Shown: piece after piece, positions 53,448 to 63,632 of the stretch
Layout of the letters: each line of letters begins with the position of its first letter
Position numbering within the stretch: position 1 is the first letter of the stretch
Position numbers and translations under genes: made by a program
Notes under the pieces: generated by a model
Seen by the model: only the letters and a program-made list of their open reading frames with translations
What the model was told of the DNA's origin: nothing
Database searches by the model: none
Assembly (NCBI RefSeq): GCF_000759975.1
Contig: NZ_JNAM01000010.1
Location: forward strand, 275,762-339,761
DNA from: Prochlorococcus marinus str. MIT 9302
GTDB lineage: Bacteria > Cyanobacteriota > Cyanobacteriia > PCC-6307 > Cyanobiaceae
DNA length: 64,000 bases
Reading direction: 5' to 3'

Positions 53448-54374
53448 ATGAGTAATAGTATTCAAGATTTCATTGGTCAACTAAAAAATATTGATGTAGC
53501 AAATCTCTTAGAAAAAGCAAAAACTGTAAAAATAGAAGATTTTAGAAATATAAAATTTTCTGATCTATCTAAAATAAAAGATAGTAAGTATTTTTATCCA
53601 ATATCTGGATTTTTATTCGCATCTTTATTTACAATTTTCACCACTATACCCTCGTACAAGTCGATGAAAAGTACTATAGATAAATCAAAAAGATATTCTT
53701 ATGAAGCAAATAAGTTGGAATTACTAAATACTAAATTATTTAATATTAGAAAGGCTTTAGAAAGACTAAATACCACTATCCCAGAAGTATCAAACTTAGT
53801 TATTACAGATGAATCTTTAGTATATTTAACAAAAATAATTGATGAATCTGCAATTAGATCTGCGATAACTATTTCTCAATTTAGACCAATTAATGAACAA
53901 GAACTACAAGCTTGTTCATCTTTATCTGAGGAAGAAAGAGCAGCAGACTTACAATCTTCTTTTGCTAATAATGATATCCCAATGTCCATGGACGATCAAA
54001 ACTTTGATGAGGAAGCTGGCTTCGATGATTTAGAAAATGGAGATATGGAATTATCAAATCAAAAGTCAGTTGAAGAGATAGAAAGCCTACTTAATTATTC
54101 CAAAATAATTGAAAATATTGATAGCCCCTTAGATGGCTTTAAAAATGATATTGAGGCAGGATATAAATCAAATTTTTATGAAATCATTGTCACAGCAGAT
54201 TACATAAATATTTTAAAGTTTCTTAAATCTATTCAAGAATACGAACTATTTATTATTCCCTATTGTTTCGCTCCAATGATAGTTTCAAATCAAAATAATA
54301 ATGAATTTAACCAAGTTTTGTCTCCTAATGGAGAAGTAAAAACAAAGATAATTTTAAATATTCCAACGAAATAA
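53448..54374 (+). CDS. pilO: PilO-like pilus assembly protein
   Basis: 308 residues. Membrane helix about 52-68 (YFYPISGFLFASLFTIFTTI), coiled coil, an acidic insertion (DDQNFDEEAGFDDLENGDME) and a C-terminal domain (FYEIIVTADYINILKFLKSI) typical of PilO. Completes the PilM-N-O platform beside the secretin. Confidence 0.7.
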   Translation: MSNSIQDFIGQLKNIDVANLLEKAKTVKIEDFRNIKFSDLSKIKDSKYFYPISGFLFASLFTIFTTIPSYKSMKSTIDKSKRYSYEANKLELLNTKLFNIRKALERLNTTIPEVSNLVITDESLVYLTKIIDESAIRSAITISQFRPINEQELQACSSLSEEERAADLQSSFANNDIPMSMDDQNFDEEAGFDDLENGDMELSNQKSVEEIESLLNYSKIIENIDSPLDGFKNDIEAGYKSNFYEIIVTADYINILKFLKSIQEYELFIIPYCFAPMIVSNQNNNEFNQVLSPNGEVKTKIILNIPTK

Positions 54375-54473
54375 TTCGATTTATTATTATTTCTAAATAA
54401 CCTCATGACTATATATGGACCAAAATAAAATCACTGCTAATGTGAATTAAAATAAAGTTAATTTTATTGCCTT

Positions 54474-56819
54474 GTGAAAAGGAAAAGAAATAATTTAGTT
54501 GGTATATTTGTTGTTTCTTTAGCAACTTTTATATTTTTGGATATTCCTGTATATTCAGATCATAACTTTGAGTTGGAAACGAAAAGATATAAACAAAATG
54601 CTAAGTTTCTAGATTCAATTTCAATAGGAAATATTCCTGAAGAAAAGAAAACAATATCATTAGAAATTGCTAAAGATCAAAATTTCTTAAAGTTGATAAT
54701 TAAGGATGTTGGATTTAATTCAAAAGTATTTACTAAATATAAAGAAGATATTATTAATTTTGAAATTACAACCATCAATAAAAGGTCTATTGAGAAAAAT
54801 GAACAAATTATAGAAATACCATCTCAAGGGATAGTTCAAGCAAGACTTCATGGAAAGGAAAAAAATTATAAATTAGATTTAAAACTTGATGATCGAATTT
54901 TAAAAGAAGATGTCCAAATAACTACATTAGGCGCTGATGTCGTGTTGAGTTTTGAAAAACTTACTCTCACTAGAGAAGAAGCTTATGAAAAAAATATGAA
55001 GATAATTGCACAGCCTAAATCAAAAAAAATTAATATTAAACAAAAAGGGGCAATAGCTCCTCCCTTAGGCGATATAGCCATTGGCACCACAATAATACCT
55101 AATCCAAATTTACTTAATTTAAAAGGTCCAAAAGTTTCGCTTGTTTTTAAGCAGACTCAATCCAAAAAGGCTCTTGAATTTTTATTATCGAAGGCTAATT
55201 ATGGCTTTGTTTGGGTTCAGAAAGATCCTTCCTATAACCCAGATGGTAATTCCTCTTCTTCAACTCAAACCATATCAAATGAAGGAACAAATTTAGCAAC
55301 TCAAAGTATGGATGGAAGTTCGATGGGATTATCAAACTCTCAAACTCCAGACTCTGCTGAAAAAAATGCTGATAGTCATAGATATATTACTCTAACCTTA
55401 AAGGATGTTCCTTTTAATAATGCTTTTAACGCTGTCTTAATGGCAAGTGGTATGCAAGCTAAATTAGAAAATGGGATAGTTTATGTGGGCCCAAATGTTC
55501 GAGAATCTGTTTTTAATAGCCGAATCTCCAGAGTTTATAGATTGAACCAAACAACAGCTAATGCTGCTGCATCTTACCTTGCTAATTTAGGAGCTAGAGT
55601 AACCAGAACTACTACTATCGAGACAGCCGTAACTCAAGGAGTTTCAGCATCTAGCTCTGTTTCTGGTGCGGCAAATTCATCCACTACACAATCAGGTTCC
55701 TCAACTTCAGTAGAAGTTTATGGTTCTGATATAGGTCCATTATTAGGTTTAATAGCTACAACAGATGATCGTCTTCAAACAGTCACTATGATTGGAGCAG
55801 CAGATGTTGTGAGTGTAGCTGAGGAATATCTCAAAAAACTTGACTTAAGACAAAGGCAAGTTGCTTTGTCTGTGAAGATATTAGATGTCCAACTTGATGA
55901 TGGTACAAGTTTATCCAATAGTTGGGCGATGAAACAAAATAATAATTTCATAGTTAATGATTCTGGAAAACTAATTACTGCTTTTGGTAAATATTTACCT
56001 CCCAACGAATCGAATGATTTTGCTGATCCTAGAGGTCAAGGTGATGGAAGTAGCGATAACGTTGAAAATATAGCAAGTGATTCTTCGGGAACTCCTCCTA
56101 TCGTCACTACATTAACCCAAGTTAGAAGGCTTAATCCCGTAAATATGTATACGAATCAAAATTTTATTACGTTTCTAAGGGCTCAAATAGTTTCCAAAAA
56201 TACTAAAATTTTGGCTAGTCCAACTCTAATTTTGAATGAATTCCCTGGAAAATCAGGAGGAGAAGCTGTCACATTCACAGATGTATCAGAAGCGTTATCA
56301 TCTGGATCTATTGGAAGATCTTATGGAAATGAAGGATTTGTTATCGTAGGTAATCAACTCCCTATTAACTGTACTGCTGAAGGAGATACTGCTTCATTTG
56401 AATATGGGATAGCAGGTCTAACTTTTGGCGCTAGGGTTTTAAGAATTGATGATAATGGATACGTTACTTTTGCCATCTCTCCATCAGTAAGTGCATCATC
56501 TTCTACTAGAGAGATTAACGGATGTGGAATTATCGACCTTTTATCAGTAAGAAGACTTGATAGTGGATCAATAAGAGTGAAGGATGGCCATACACTCATC
56601 CTTACGGGGGTTTTAAATTCTAATGACAAAGAGACTATTACCAAGTTCCCATTTTTTGGGGATCTTCCAATTATTGGTCATTTCTTTAGAAACAGGGTTT
56701 CGGCTAAGGATCAACGAGAACTGGTTATTATGGTCACCCCAAGATTGTTAGATGGTTCTGATGGTGAATTTGAAAATATTAATACATTTACATCTTCTTA
56801 TAAAGATGATTTGCAATAG
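54474..56819 (+). CDS. pilQ: type IV pilus secretin
   Basis: 781 residues from GTG. An N-terminal signal (GIFVVSLATFIFLDIPVYS) is followed by an AMIN-like domain, then secretin N0/N1 domains (LTLKDVPFNNAFNAVLMASG, TTDDRLQTVTMIGAADVV) and the C-terminal beta-barrel with TLILTGVLNSNDKETITKFP and LVIMVTPRLLDG. It forms the outer-membrane gate for the pilus. Serine-rich linkers at about 260-300 and 395-415. Convergent with the vWA prepilin gene, 14 bases apart. Confidence 0.9.
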   Translation: MKRKRNNLVGIFVVSLATFIFLDIPVYSDHNFELETKRYKQNAKFLDSISIGNIPEEKKTISLEIAKDQNFLKLIIKDVGFNSKVFTKYKEDIINFEITTINKRSIEKNEQIIEIPSQGIVQARLHGKEKNYKLDLKLDDRILKEDVQITTLGADVVLSFEKLTLTREEAYEKNMKIIAQPKSKKINIKQKGAIAPPLGDIAIGTTIIPNPNLLNLKGPKVSLVFKQTQSKKALEFLLSKANYGFVWVQKDPSYNPDGNSSSSTQTISNEGTNLATQSMDGSSMGLSNSQTPDSAEKNADSHRYITLTLKDVPFNNAFNAVLMASGMQAKLENGIVYVGPNVRESVFNSRISRVYRLNQTTANAAASYLANLGARVTRTTTIETAVTQGVSASSSVSGAANSSTTQSGSSTSVEVYGSDIGPLLGLIATTDDRLQTVTMIGAADVVSVAEEYLKKLDLRQRQVALSVKILDVQLDDGTSLSNSWAMKQNNNFIVNDSGKLITAFGKYLPPNESNDFADPRGQGDGSSDNVENIASDSSGTPPIVTTLTQVRRLNPVNMYTNQNFITFLRAQIVSKNTKILASPTLILNEFPGKSGGEAVTFTDVSEALSSGSIGRSYGNEGFVIVGNQLPINCTAEGDTASFEYGIAGLTFGARVLRIDDNGYVTFAISPSVSASSSTREINGCGIIDLLSVRRLDSGSIRVKDGHTLILTGVLNSNDKETITKFPFFGDLPIIGHFFRNRVSAKDQRELVIMVTPRLLDGSDGEFENINTFTSSYKDDLQ

Positions 56820-56833
56820 CAAAAAAATTAAAA

Positions 56834-58195
56834 TTATCTAATTACGCTACATTTACCATTAGTCTTGTTTGAGATTTCACCCATCCATCCTCCTGACCTA
56901 CAAAAATCAAGACCTATGGATATTGAATCAACTTTTACGGGATCCCATCCAGCAGCTTCTCTTTGCTTGTTGTATTGTGAAAAACAGTCTGCATATTTTT
57001 GATATCTTCCATTACAACCACCGTAAGAACTTGTATATCCATCAGATATCAGAATTATTTGAGAAACATTTTGATCCTGTATTGATTTCATAAGTCCACT
57101 CCAAGGATTTGTACCTCCCCCTGGCCTTAAGTGCCTGACAAAGTTGATAGCTTGTGCTTTTGTATCAGGATTGATAGCTTTTGAACCTCCTGGCCACAGA
57201 AAAGTACTATATGAATTAAATTTGACAACTTGTAACATGACTCCTGGATTTAATTTATTAATATTTTTCATAACCTCTTCTTTAGCCGCTTCCAAACAAT
57301 TCTTACCTTTTGCCCTACACCCTCTCATGGATCCCGAAACATCTATATAGTAAGTTTGTTCGTTAGTAGTACTACATGTTCCAAATACACAACAAGGAGG
57401 GGTAGAACAAGGTTGTTGTTTATTACTTAAATTAAAAAATGAACTTCCTATATCTCCAATTAAGTTCTCATCTTGGATTTTTGCATACCCACCTGATGAT
57501 TTAGTAATCGTTGAATATTTATTGCCTTGCAAAACTGTTTCTGCAGAGATACCTATCTCAGCAGCTTTATTGAATGGAGCGGTACATATAATAATTCCTT
57601 TAACTTTTCTTTGAGTCCAGCCTCTTATGTTATCGCATGGCATAACATCATCTGGTTGATATTTTATTCTGTCTGAAATGATTGTTCGAGAAATCTTTGT
57701 TGGGATATAAAACCCTTTTTGGTCTAATTGAGGACCGTCTCTAAAAAGCTTATAAGATCCTCCCCTTCCTTTATAATTAGTATCTTGTTGAAGAGTATAA
57801 ACAATAGGACAATCTACCTTTTTCCAATTCACATTATTTTTGTTTTTATAACTATCGTTTGTTAATGCTTGATCTGGCAGTGTTAAACCCAGAACAAATT
57901 CTCCCTTATTTTGTGGGACACACCTTGAAGGTATACCGCTCCAACTTGAAATAACATTTTTACTACTCTTAACTTCATCTACAACAAAATCAAGTGCATT
58001 TTCTATTTTTGTACTTAATGCAATATTAGTATTGTCGTTTTTATTAGAAGTTAAAATTACATTAACTAATGAGTAGGCGATACCTAATACTACAGCAGAA
58101 ATAGTAGAAGCAACTAAAAGCTCGGCTAATGTGAATCCATTTATTCCTTTCTGCTTGCTTCTTCTTGAGAATCTTTTTCTAAAATAATTAAACAT
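56834..58195 (-). CDS. prepilin-von Willebrand A domain protein, resident copy
   Basis: 453 residues. Prepilin cleavage region NGFTLAELLVASTISAVVLG near residue 19, a middle domain with several cysteines (SNKQQPCSTPPCCVFGTCST), and a C-terminal vWA domain with MIDAS residues DVSGSMRGC, GGGTNPW and ILISDGYT. Probably a minor pilin at the pilus tip that binds metal and surfaces, by analogy with PilY1-type vWA adhesins. Starts 2 bases after the stop of the upstream pseudopilin gene. A mobile near copy is at 44074. Confidence 0.88.
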   Translation of the reverse strand: MFNYFRKRFSRRSKQKGINGFTLAELLVASTISAVVLGIAYSLVNVILTSNKNDNTNIALSTKIENALDFVVDEVKSSKNVISSWSGIPSRCVPQNKGEFVLGLTLPDQALTNDSYKNKNNVNWKKVDCPIVYTLQQDTNYKGRGGSYKLFRDGPQLDQKGFYIPTKISRTIISDRIKYQPDDVMPCDNIRGWTQRKVKGIIICTAPFNKAAEIGISAETVLQGNKYSTITKSSGGYAKIQDENLIGDIGSSFFNLSNKQQPCSTPPCCVFGTCSTTNEQTYYIDVSGSMRGCRAKGKNCLEAAKEEVMKNINKLNPGVMLQVVKFNSYSTFLWPGGSKAINPDTKAQAINFVRHLRPGGGTNPWSGLMKSIQDQNVSQIILISDGYTSSYGGCNGRYQKYADCFSQYNKQREAAGWDPVKVDSISIGLDFCRSGGWMGEISNKTNGKCSVIR

Positions 58196-58197
58196 TT

Positions 58198-58785
58198 TTA
58201 ACCCTTAGTACACCAACTATGAGCTTCACTGGTTAGATCAAGACTACTCCAATGAATATTTTGATTGTTCAAATTAACAATGTAGACAATTTTAGCGATG
58301 CTTCTGTCCATAGTTAAATCATTTCCCAGTCCAAGAGGTCTAGAACTTATAACTTTTCTTGTTATTATAACGGGTTGTCCACGAAAAACCTTGACTCTGC
58401 TTTGACCTACATAACTATTTTGACTTGAGCCTGGTTTCCAGGAGAAATCATCTGTGGTGAAAGACCTAAATGTATTAATTAAATCATCACAATATTTTCT
58501 AGAAATATCATACTTAGCGGCAGTATTTCCTTGCTTAGGCTTGAAATGTTGCACAAATAAATTGTTTTTTATAGTTTCAATATCTCTATTTATTTCATTA
58601 TTAATTGCCGAAGTTAAATTTGCTCTGTATAAAGTTTCTTGCCTCTTAGAAATAAAAATTATTGAATAAGAAATTAATAAAGATAATAAAACGATACTGA
58701 TTATACTTTCAGTTAAACCAAAGCCACTATTGTTTGAGATAGATTTTCTTTTATATTTTCGCAATAAATTAAACATTCTAATCAA
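58198..58785 (-). CDS. minor pseudopilin
   Basis: 195 residues. Prepilin motif NNSGFGLTESIISIVLLSLL (Gly at -1, Glu at +5). Soluble C-terminal domain with a Cys pair (RKYCDDLIN and SWCTKG). Likely a PilV/PilW-type minor pilin that helps start pilus assembly. It overlaps the PilX-like gene by 8 bases. Confidence 0.8.
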   Translation of the reverse strand: MIRMFNLLRKYKRKSISNNSGFGLTESIISIVLLSLLISYSIIFISKRQETLYRANLTSAINNEINRDIETIKNNLFVQHFKPKQGNTAAKYDISRKYCDDLINTFRSFTTDDFSWKPGSSQNSYVGQSRVKVFRGQPVIITRKVISSRPLGLGNDLTMDRSIAKIVYIVNLNNQNIHWSSLDLTSEAHSWCTKG

Positions 58786-61006
58786 AATTTCTTAATGTAT
58801 CCCACACTCTTACGGATTGGCCTCTGTAATAAGGAACACCATAATTAAAATCTATATTTCCAAATCTTTCAACTAATTTTGTACTAAGGTCAAGATCAAA
58901 ATCCCAATTTATAAAACCCGAATCATCAAAACATACATTTTTCATCCATACTATTGATTTGAAATTCTTATCAACTTTTTGTTCATTTTTTTCTAATTCA
59001 ATTCCATAATAACTAATCCAAGATTGTCCATTAGGAGCAAGTGTAAAAGGAGTATTCCCCAGTGGAACATAACCACCATTTACGTTTATAGGAACTAGTT
59101 GTCCTTCGGTAGAAATATTATTTCCTCCTGATTGGAAATTTGAAGTTATATTCATTCCTCTTAGGCTATAAAATCTATTTTTTTTATCCCAAACTAAAGC
59201 AACGTTGTCATAATGTGTGGAACCTGGATTAGAAATCTTTCTTCCAGTTGCTATTATTTCTAAATTATTCATATAAGAATCCCAATAACGACTAGTTTTA
59301 TTTTGGAATGGAATGAGCTTTCCATTAGGGCTTTTTATTAATCTTGGAGATCTATCATGCTTTGGGCCATCAGGATTATCAATAAAACCATATACACCTC
59401 TAGAAATTACGATATTTCTCATTCCAGTTACAGGTTTTTGATAGTAAGGAGCCAAAGATTTTGTAGTTGAGAATGTAGTCTTAGGTCCATAAACAAATGC
59501 GCTGAATTTATCAGATGTCCTTTTTCCAGTTGTGTTGCTGACAATAAAAGTATTAAAAGGAATCTCTTTGTTTTCTCTAAGTGTAATTCCTCCATTAGAT
59601 GAACAAGCTAATTCAGATTTTCCTTGCAATGTTCCTATAGAAGGTAAAGAGTTCTGACCAGGTTGTTCAAACATTATTGTGAGATTCTCAGGATCTCCTG
59701 ATCCGCATTGAGTACTGCCCTTTTTTTTATGACAAATATGTCCTTTATTAGCGACATGTATTGATCCTCTTACTAATAATTTAATTCTAGATTGATTTGA
59801 AGTTGTTATCTCAAAAACCCCATCTTTTCCATATACAAAAAGATCATCGATCGTCACTATCCTTTCAGTGCTTGGAAAAGTGTTTATAGAACTAGAGAGT
59901 ATTTCACAGTTTGATTGATTTTTTTTGTGACAAACAATTGAATCTAAGTTAATAATACCTTTGTTTGACTTAAATGAAGGTTTAGGTGGGAAACTTATTG
60001 GCTGCATCCAAATCCCTCCAGAACCTTTTGCATTGTCAGGCAAGTGATTTCTAATAGCTCCAATTTTTGAACCTATTTTTGCACAATCAGAATTAAAATA
60101 TATATTTTTTCGCCAGATTATTGATCCAACTTTATCCCCAGAAACTCTAAAGTTACCCATATATAGAGATTGACCGAGATTAAAATCTCCATCCGCCTCA
60201 TTCTCACCAGCACTTATTACTCCAAAAGCTTGAGGCGTTACTATCTTTGTAATTGATATATCGGCCCTCAATTTGTTTGATGAAATATTAGTATTTGGCG
60301 AATTTATAGGCTGAGAAAAACCTTCAATTACTAAGGCCGTAGATCCAGAGGCCTCACTACCTACAAAATCAGTAGCTTTTAGTGAGAAGCTTTGCTGATA
60401 ATTTGATTTAGTCCCTTTGACATCAAAGCCAACTTTATCTTTGTTTCTATCAAGAAGATTTGTTAATCCACTTGAATAACTAAACCATGGAATTGAACCG
60501 GAATTAACTGAACCAAGGTAAGTGCATTTTGGGGCAATTTGTCGACCTAAACAATTCTTTCTTCCGTTACACCAAAGCCCTCCAGTATCAGTCCAATACA
60601 TATTTGATAAGTCTGGGAAATATCCCTTTACTGGAATACCTGGCCATATATTTGGATTGGAACCTTTTAATGGGGTATAACAATCAGAATTTTGAGCGTC
60701 CAATGAACATGTTTTAGCCAGCCAATAATAATAGAGAACTCCACTTTTACTATTGTTTAAAAGTGATTGAACTGTAGCCACTCCAGATTCTGCTGAGTTC
60801 CTAGACTGTGACTCAAGCAAAGCAACTCTGTTGGTAGATAATCGATTAATAGAAACTGCAATTAGCCCTGTAATTCCTAAAGCAATACCAATAGAAAGAA
60901 TTAGTATTTGAGGTAAAACAAATCCTAATTCTTTATCTTTATTAAAATAATACTTAAATTTTATTGAAGATTTTTTCTTAAAAAGTCTTATAAAAAATTT
61001 TTTCAA
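58778..61006 (-). CDS. large PilX-like minor pilin
   Basis: 742 residues, far larger than normal PilX (about 200). N-terminal region LGFVLPQILILSIGIALGIT with Gly -1, Phe +1, but Gln where Glu5 is usual. Followed by the PilX-like LLESQSRNSAESGVATVQSL. The rest is a long beta-rich extracellular domain with many paired cysteines. It is probably a pilus-tip adhesin working with the vWA prepilin. Same operon as its neighbours. Confidence 0.75.
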   Translation of the reverse strand: MKKFFIRLFKKKSSIKFKYYFNKDKELGFVLPQILILSIGIALGITGLIAVSINRLSTNRVALLESQSRNSAESGVATVQSLLNNSKSGVLYYYWLAKTCSLDAQNSDCYTPLKGSNPNIWPGIPVKGYFPDLSNMYWTDTGGLWCNGRKNCLGRQIAPKCTYLGSVNSGSIPWFSYSSGLTNLLDRNKDKVGFDVKGTKSNYQQSFSLKATDFVGSEASGSTALVIEGFSQPINSPNTNISSNKLRADISITKIVTPQAFGVISAGENEADGDFNLGQSLYMGNFRVSGDKVGSIIWRKNIYFNSDCAKIGSKIGAIRNHLPDNAKGSGGIWMQPISFPPKPSFKSNKGIINLDSIVCHKKNQSNCEILSSSINTFPSTERIVTIDDLFVYGKDGVFEITTSNQSRIKLLVRGSIHVANKGHICHKKKGSTQCGSGDPENLTIMFEQPGQNSLPSIGTLQGKSELACSSNGGITLRENKEIPFNTFIVSNTTGKRTSDKFSAFVYGPKTTFSTTKSLAPYYQKPVTGMRNIVISRGVYGFIDNPDGPKHDRSPRLIKSPNGKLIPFQNKTSRYWDSYMNNLEIIATGRKISNPGSTHYDNVALVWDKKNRFYSLRGMNITSNFQSGGNNISTEGQLVPINVNGGYVPLGNTPFTLAPNGQSWISYYGIELEKNEQKVDKNFKSIVWMKNVCFDDSGFINWDFDLDLSTKLVERFGNIDFNYGVPYYRGQSVRVWDTLRNFD

Positions 61007-61025
61007 GAATCTATACTATCTTGAG

Positions 61026-61574
61026 TTAACAATTTATGTTTGGAACTCCCCTTCCCTTAACTGTTCTTTCTACAACTTTTGTAGCGCCTGTTGAGGAGTT
61101 GTAGCATGCTGATACCCCGTAGCCAGCGTTAGAATATTGTCCTGTGGGAAGAGCTCTGAAAAGAGTTCTTGTACCACTTTGTTGCATATAAACTTGAAAA
61201 TATCCACTTGGAGAAAACCAACTAGTGGAACTTCTACTTGTGTGATCATAGGCTGTATTAGTTTTGCAGTAGCTAGGGTTGTTATTTCTACAACCAGTAA
61301 CACTAATATATTGTCCTAAATCTTGGCTGGACCTTGCATTCATACTATATTCCGTGAAATAAGCTTGAGCTGCTTTAGTATAAGAAGCTAATAGTGTGGC
61401 AGGCTCTTTCTGCTTTGCTTTGTCGCTAGCATTTTGGAAACTAGGAATTGCAATTGATGAAAGAATTCCGATAATAACGACAACAACTATTAATTCAACC
61501 AAGGTAAATGCAGAATTAGATTGATTATTTTTTGTTGCTAAATACTTTATAAGTTTGAGTTTTAGAGCCGTCAT
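61026..61574 (-). CDS. pilA: major-type pilin
   Basis: 182 residues. Prepilin motif SAFTLVELIVVVVIIGILSS with Ala, not Gly, at -1 and Glu at +5. It continues SIAIPSFQNASDKAKQKEPA, then a C-terminal domain with four cysteines. Gene order and the classical N-terminus fit PilA. Upstream of it lies 147 bp of AT-rich sequence, so it may have its own promoter. Confidence 0.85.
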   Translation of the reverse strand: MTALKLKLIKYLATKNNQSNSAFTLVELIVVVVIIGILSSIAIPSFQNASDKAKQKEPATLLASYTKAAQAYFTEYSMNARSSQDLGQYISVTGCRNNNPSYCKTNTAYDHTSRSSTSWFSPSGYFQVYMQQSGTRTLFRALPTGQYSNAGYGVSACYNSSTGATKVVERTVKGRGVPNINC

Positions 61575-61721
61575 TTAATATTAGATTTATATATAGAAAA
61601 TTATAATAAAAAAGAAAAAAATAGACAAGTAATATACCTAAAGTTTAATGTTATAGACTCATTATTGTATCAAGAAATACTTTATTAAAAGTGAACAGAT
61701 TTAAAGTCAATAAATCACTAA

Positions 61722-62336
61722 TTAATTAGAAATGCAAATGTTTTCTCTAAGACTGTAATTAAATTTACTTCCAACTTTATTGGAATAATAATTAATCCTA
61801 TTACTGTATATACCTGTTCTAACAGTTCCTGCAGGAGATTGAATTACAAGACATTTTGGTTGTTGGGAAGCTGTGTATTGATTATGCCTACCACCAACAA
61901 TTACTACAAAAGCGTTTTGGTTATTATTTAATGAAATTTGTCCTTTTGGAGTTATATCAAATTCAGTGCTTACTTCCTGAAAAACAGTTTTGTTTATGTT
62001 TGGTATTGCTGTAATTACATTATTCCTAGATGTATTGTTTAATCCAATGCAATTAACTGAGAATCCTTTGCCCTCGCTTCCAGGTGAAATGGTGGTTAAT
62101 TTAACTGAGCAAGTACCTCCCCATCTCCTTGTTTCTCTTCTTATTAACCTAAAAAAACTGGCCAATTCATTTAGATAAGAATCTTGATTAATTTGGTAAA
62201 CCCACCTAAGAGAAGAGGGTATGGAAATTGAGGCTATAAAACCAATTAATGCTGACACTATTAATAACTCAACAATAGTGAAAGCATTAGTTGAATGATA
62301 ATTTCTTTGTGAAAATTGAAAATTTATTTTTTTCAA
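61722..62336 (-). CDS. FimT/GspH-like minor pilin
   Basis: 204 residues. Prepilin motif NAFTIVELLIVSALIGFIAS (Ala at -1, Glu at +5), then SSLRWVYQINQDSYLNELAS. C-terminal domain with paired cysteines (TCSVKLT and QPKCLVIQ). GspH/FimT layout. The start overlaps the stop of the gene at 62333 by 4 bases. Confidence 0.8.
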   Translation of the reverse strand: MKKINFQFSQRNYHSTNAFTIVELLIVSALIGFIASISIPSSLRWVYQINQDSYLNELASFFRLIRRETRRWGGTCSVKLTTISPGSEGKGFSVNCIGLNNTSRNNVITAIPNINKTVFQEVSTEFDITPKGQISLNNNQNAFVVIVGGRHNQYTASQQPKCLVIQSPAGTVRTGIYSNRINYYSNKVGSKFNYSLRENICISN

Positions 62337-62776
62337 TTTCCTATGCTTGAATTAAAGCCGTTATAAATATCATTAGTATTTTTTGAGATTGGATTTAATT
62401 GCTTATCTAAGAATATATTGTAAGTTTCCCAAACCTGTTCAGAATCTCTGACGATACGATTTTCAGGAAATCCTATAGTGCTTTTTTTTTCGCTAAACAA
62501 ATATTTAGCTCCAAAAAAGTCATCAAGCTGACTAGAGATCTTTTGACTTTGTACTTGATTGTAAGAATTTTTGTATAGGGCTTGATCGAATGCATCCTCT
62601 ATAGAATTTGACTCTTCGCAATACGTATATTTTTTATACTGTTTATCTAATCTATCTAACTTAACTTCACTATTGCAAATTAGTTGTGAATAAAGAGTAT
62701 TAGGGAATAGAAAACTTAAAAAGGCATAATTTATAATAAAGCTTATAGAAAATTTATTTTTAAAAAAAGTTGTCAT
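62333..62776 (-). CDS. secreted protein in pilus operon
   Basis: 147 residues. A signal-like N-terminus (FIINYAFLSFLFPNTLYSQL) and a helical mature part with two cysteines (LICNSEVK and YTYCEESNS). Not a known pilus family. Translationally coupled with the minor pilin gene, so it may be an assembly factor. Confidence 0.6.
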   Translation of the reverse strand: MTTFFKNKFSISFIINYAFLSFLFPNTLYSQLICNSEVKLDRLDKQYKKYTYCEESNSIEDAFDQALYKNSYNQVQSQKISSQLDDFFGAKYLFSEKKSTIGFPENRIVRDSEQVWETYNIFLDKQLNPISKNTNDIYNGFNSSIGN

Positions 62777-62816
62777 TGTAATTTTCCTTTTGGCCTACTT
62801 TACACAAGATAACTAT

Positions 62817-63617
62817 TTAAGAAGAAATATACAATCTTGAAAATAAATTCCAAATATTTTCGCTACCAAATAAAGCCACAAAATAAGCAGATAAGGATAT
62901 GAATGGAGCAAATGGTATCTTATCTTTCCGATTTAATTTGTTTAATAAAATTCCAACTAAGCTAAAAATACCTCCTAAATAGATTGAAAGAACAAATACA
63001 GCAAACAAGTTATTGAAACCCAACCAGAATCCAACTAAACCATAAAACTTTGAATCTCCAGATCCAAAAGCATATTTGCTAGTTATTAAAAATATTATAA
63101 AAATAATAATCTCTAGGGATAAAAACCCTACTATCCCAGAAAATAATCTATTTAGTAAATAATAATAATCATTGTTTAAAATTGATATTGATATCGAGTT
63201 TAAAAAAGCGAAACAAATTCCAAGAACTATAACCCTGTTAGGGATTATTAAGTTCTGAATATCAATTATTGCGATGATATAAATTAGTAATGAAAAAATA
63301 GATAAACTAATTAAGTTATTTCCAATATTTATATTTTCATTTAAACCTAAGCTTAAACCATTTATTATAAAGATTAAAGAAACCAAGAATTCGTTTAAAG
63401 GGTATAAATAAGATATTTTTGATTGACAATAACTGCATTTTCCTTTTAATACTATCCATGAAATAATAGGTATTTTGTGAATCCATTTTATTTCTCTATT
63501 ACATTTAGTACAAAAACTATTTGGTTTTATGATGGAGATATTTCTTGGAACTCTATAAATAATTACATTTGAAAAACTTCCAAAAGCAAGTCCAAAAATA
63601 AATAATATTAATATCAT
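62817..63617 (-). CDS. pilD: prepilin peptidase
   Basis: 266 residues with about eight membrane helices. Zinc-type cysteines SFCTKCNREIKWI and KGKCSYCQSKISY, the first catalytic Asp in IIDIQNLIIPNRVI and the second in KYAFGSGDSKFYG (GxGD). It cleaves and N-methylates the prepilins of this locus. Starts 15 bases after the repeat-containing gene. Confidence 0.92.
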   Translation of the reverse strand: MILILFIFGLAFGSFSNVIIYRVPRNISIIKPNSFCTKCNREIKWIHKIPIISWIVLKGKCSYCQSKISYLYPLNEFLVSLIFIINGLSLGLNENINIGNNLISLSIFSLLIYIIAIIDIQNLIIPNRVIVLGICFAFLNSISISILNNDYYYLLNRLFSGIVGFLSLEIIIFIIFLITSKYAFGSGDSKFYGLVGFWLGFNNLFAVFVLSIYLGGIFSLVGILLNKLNRKDKIPFAPFISLSAYFVALFGSENIWNLFSRLYISS

Positions 63618-63632
63618 TATTTTTCTGAAAAT

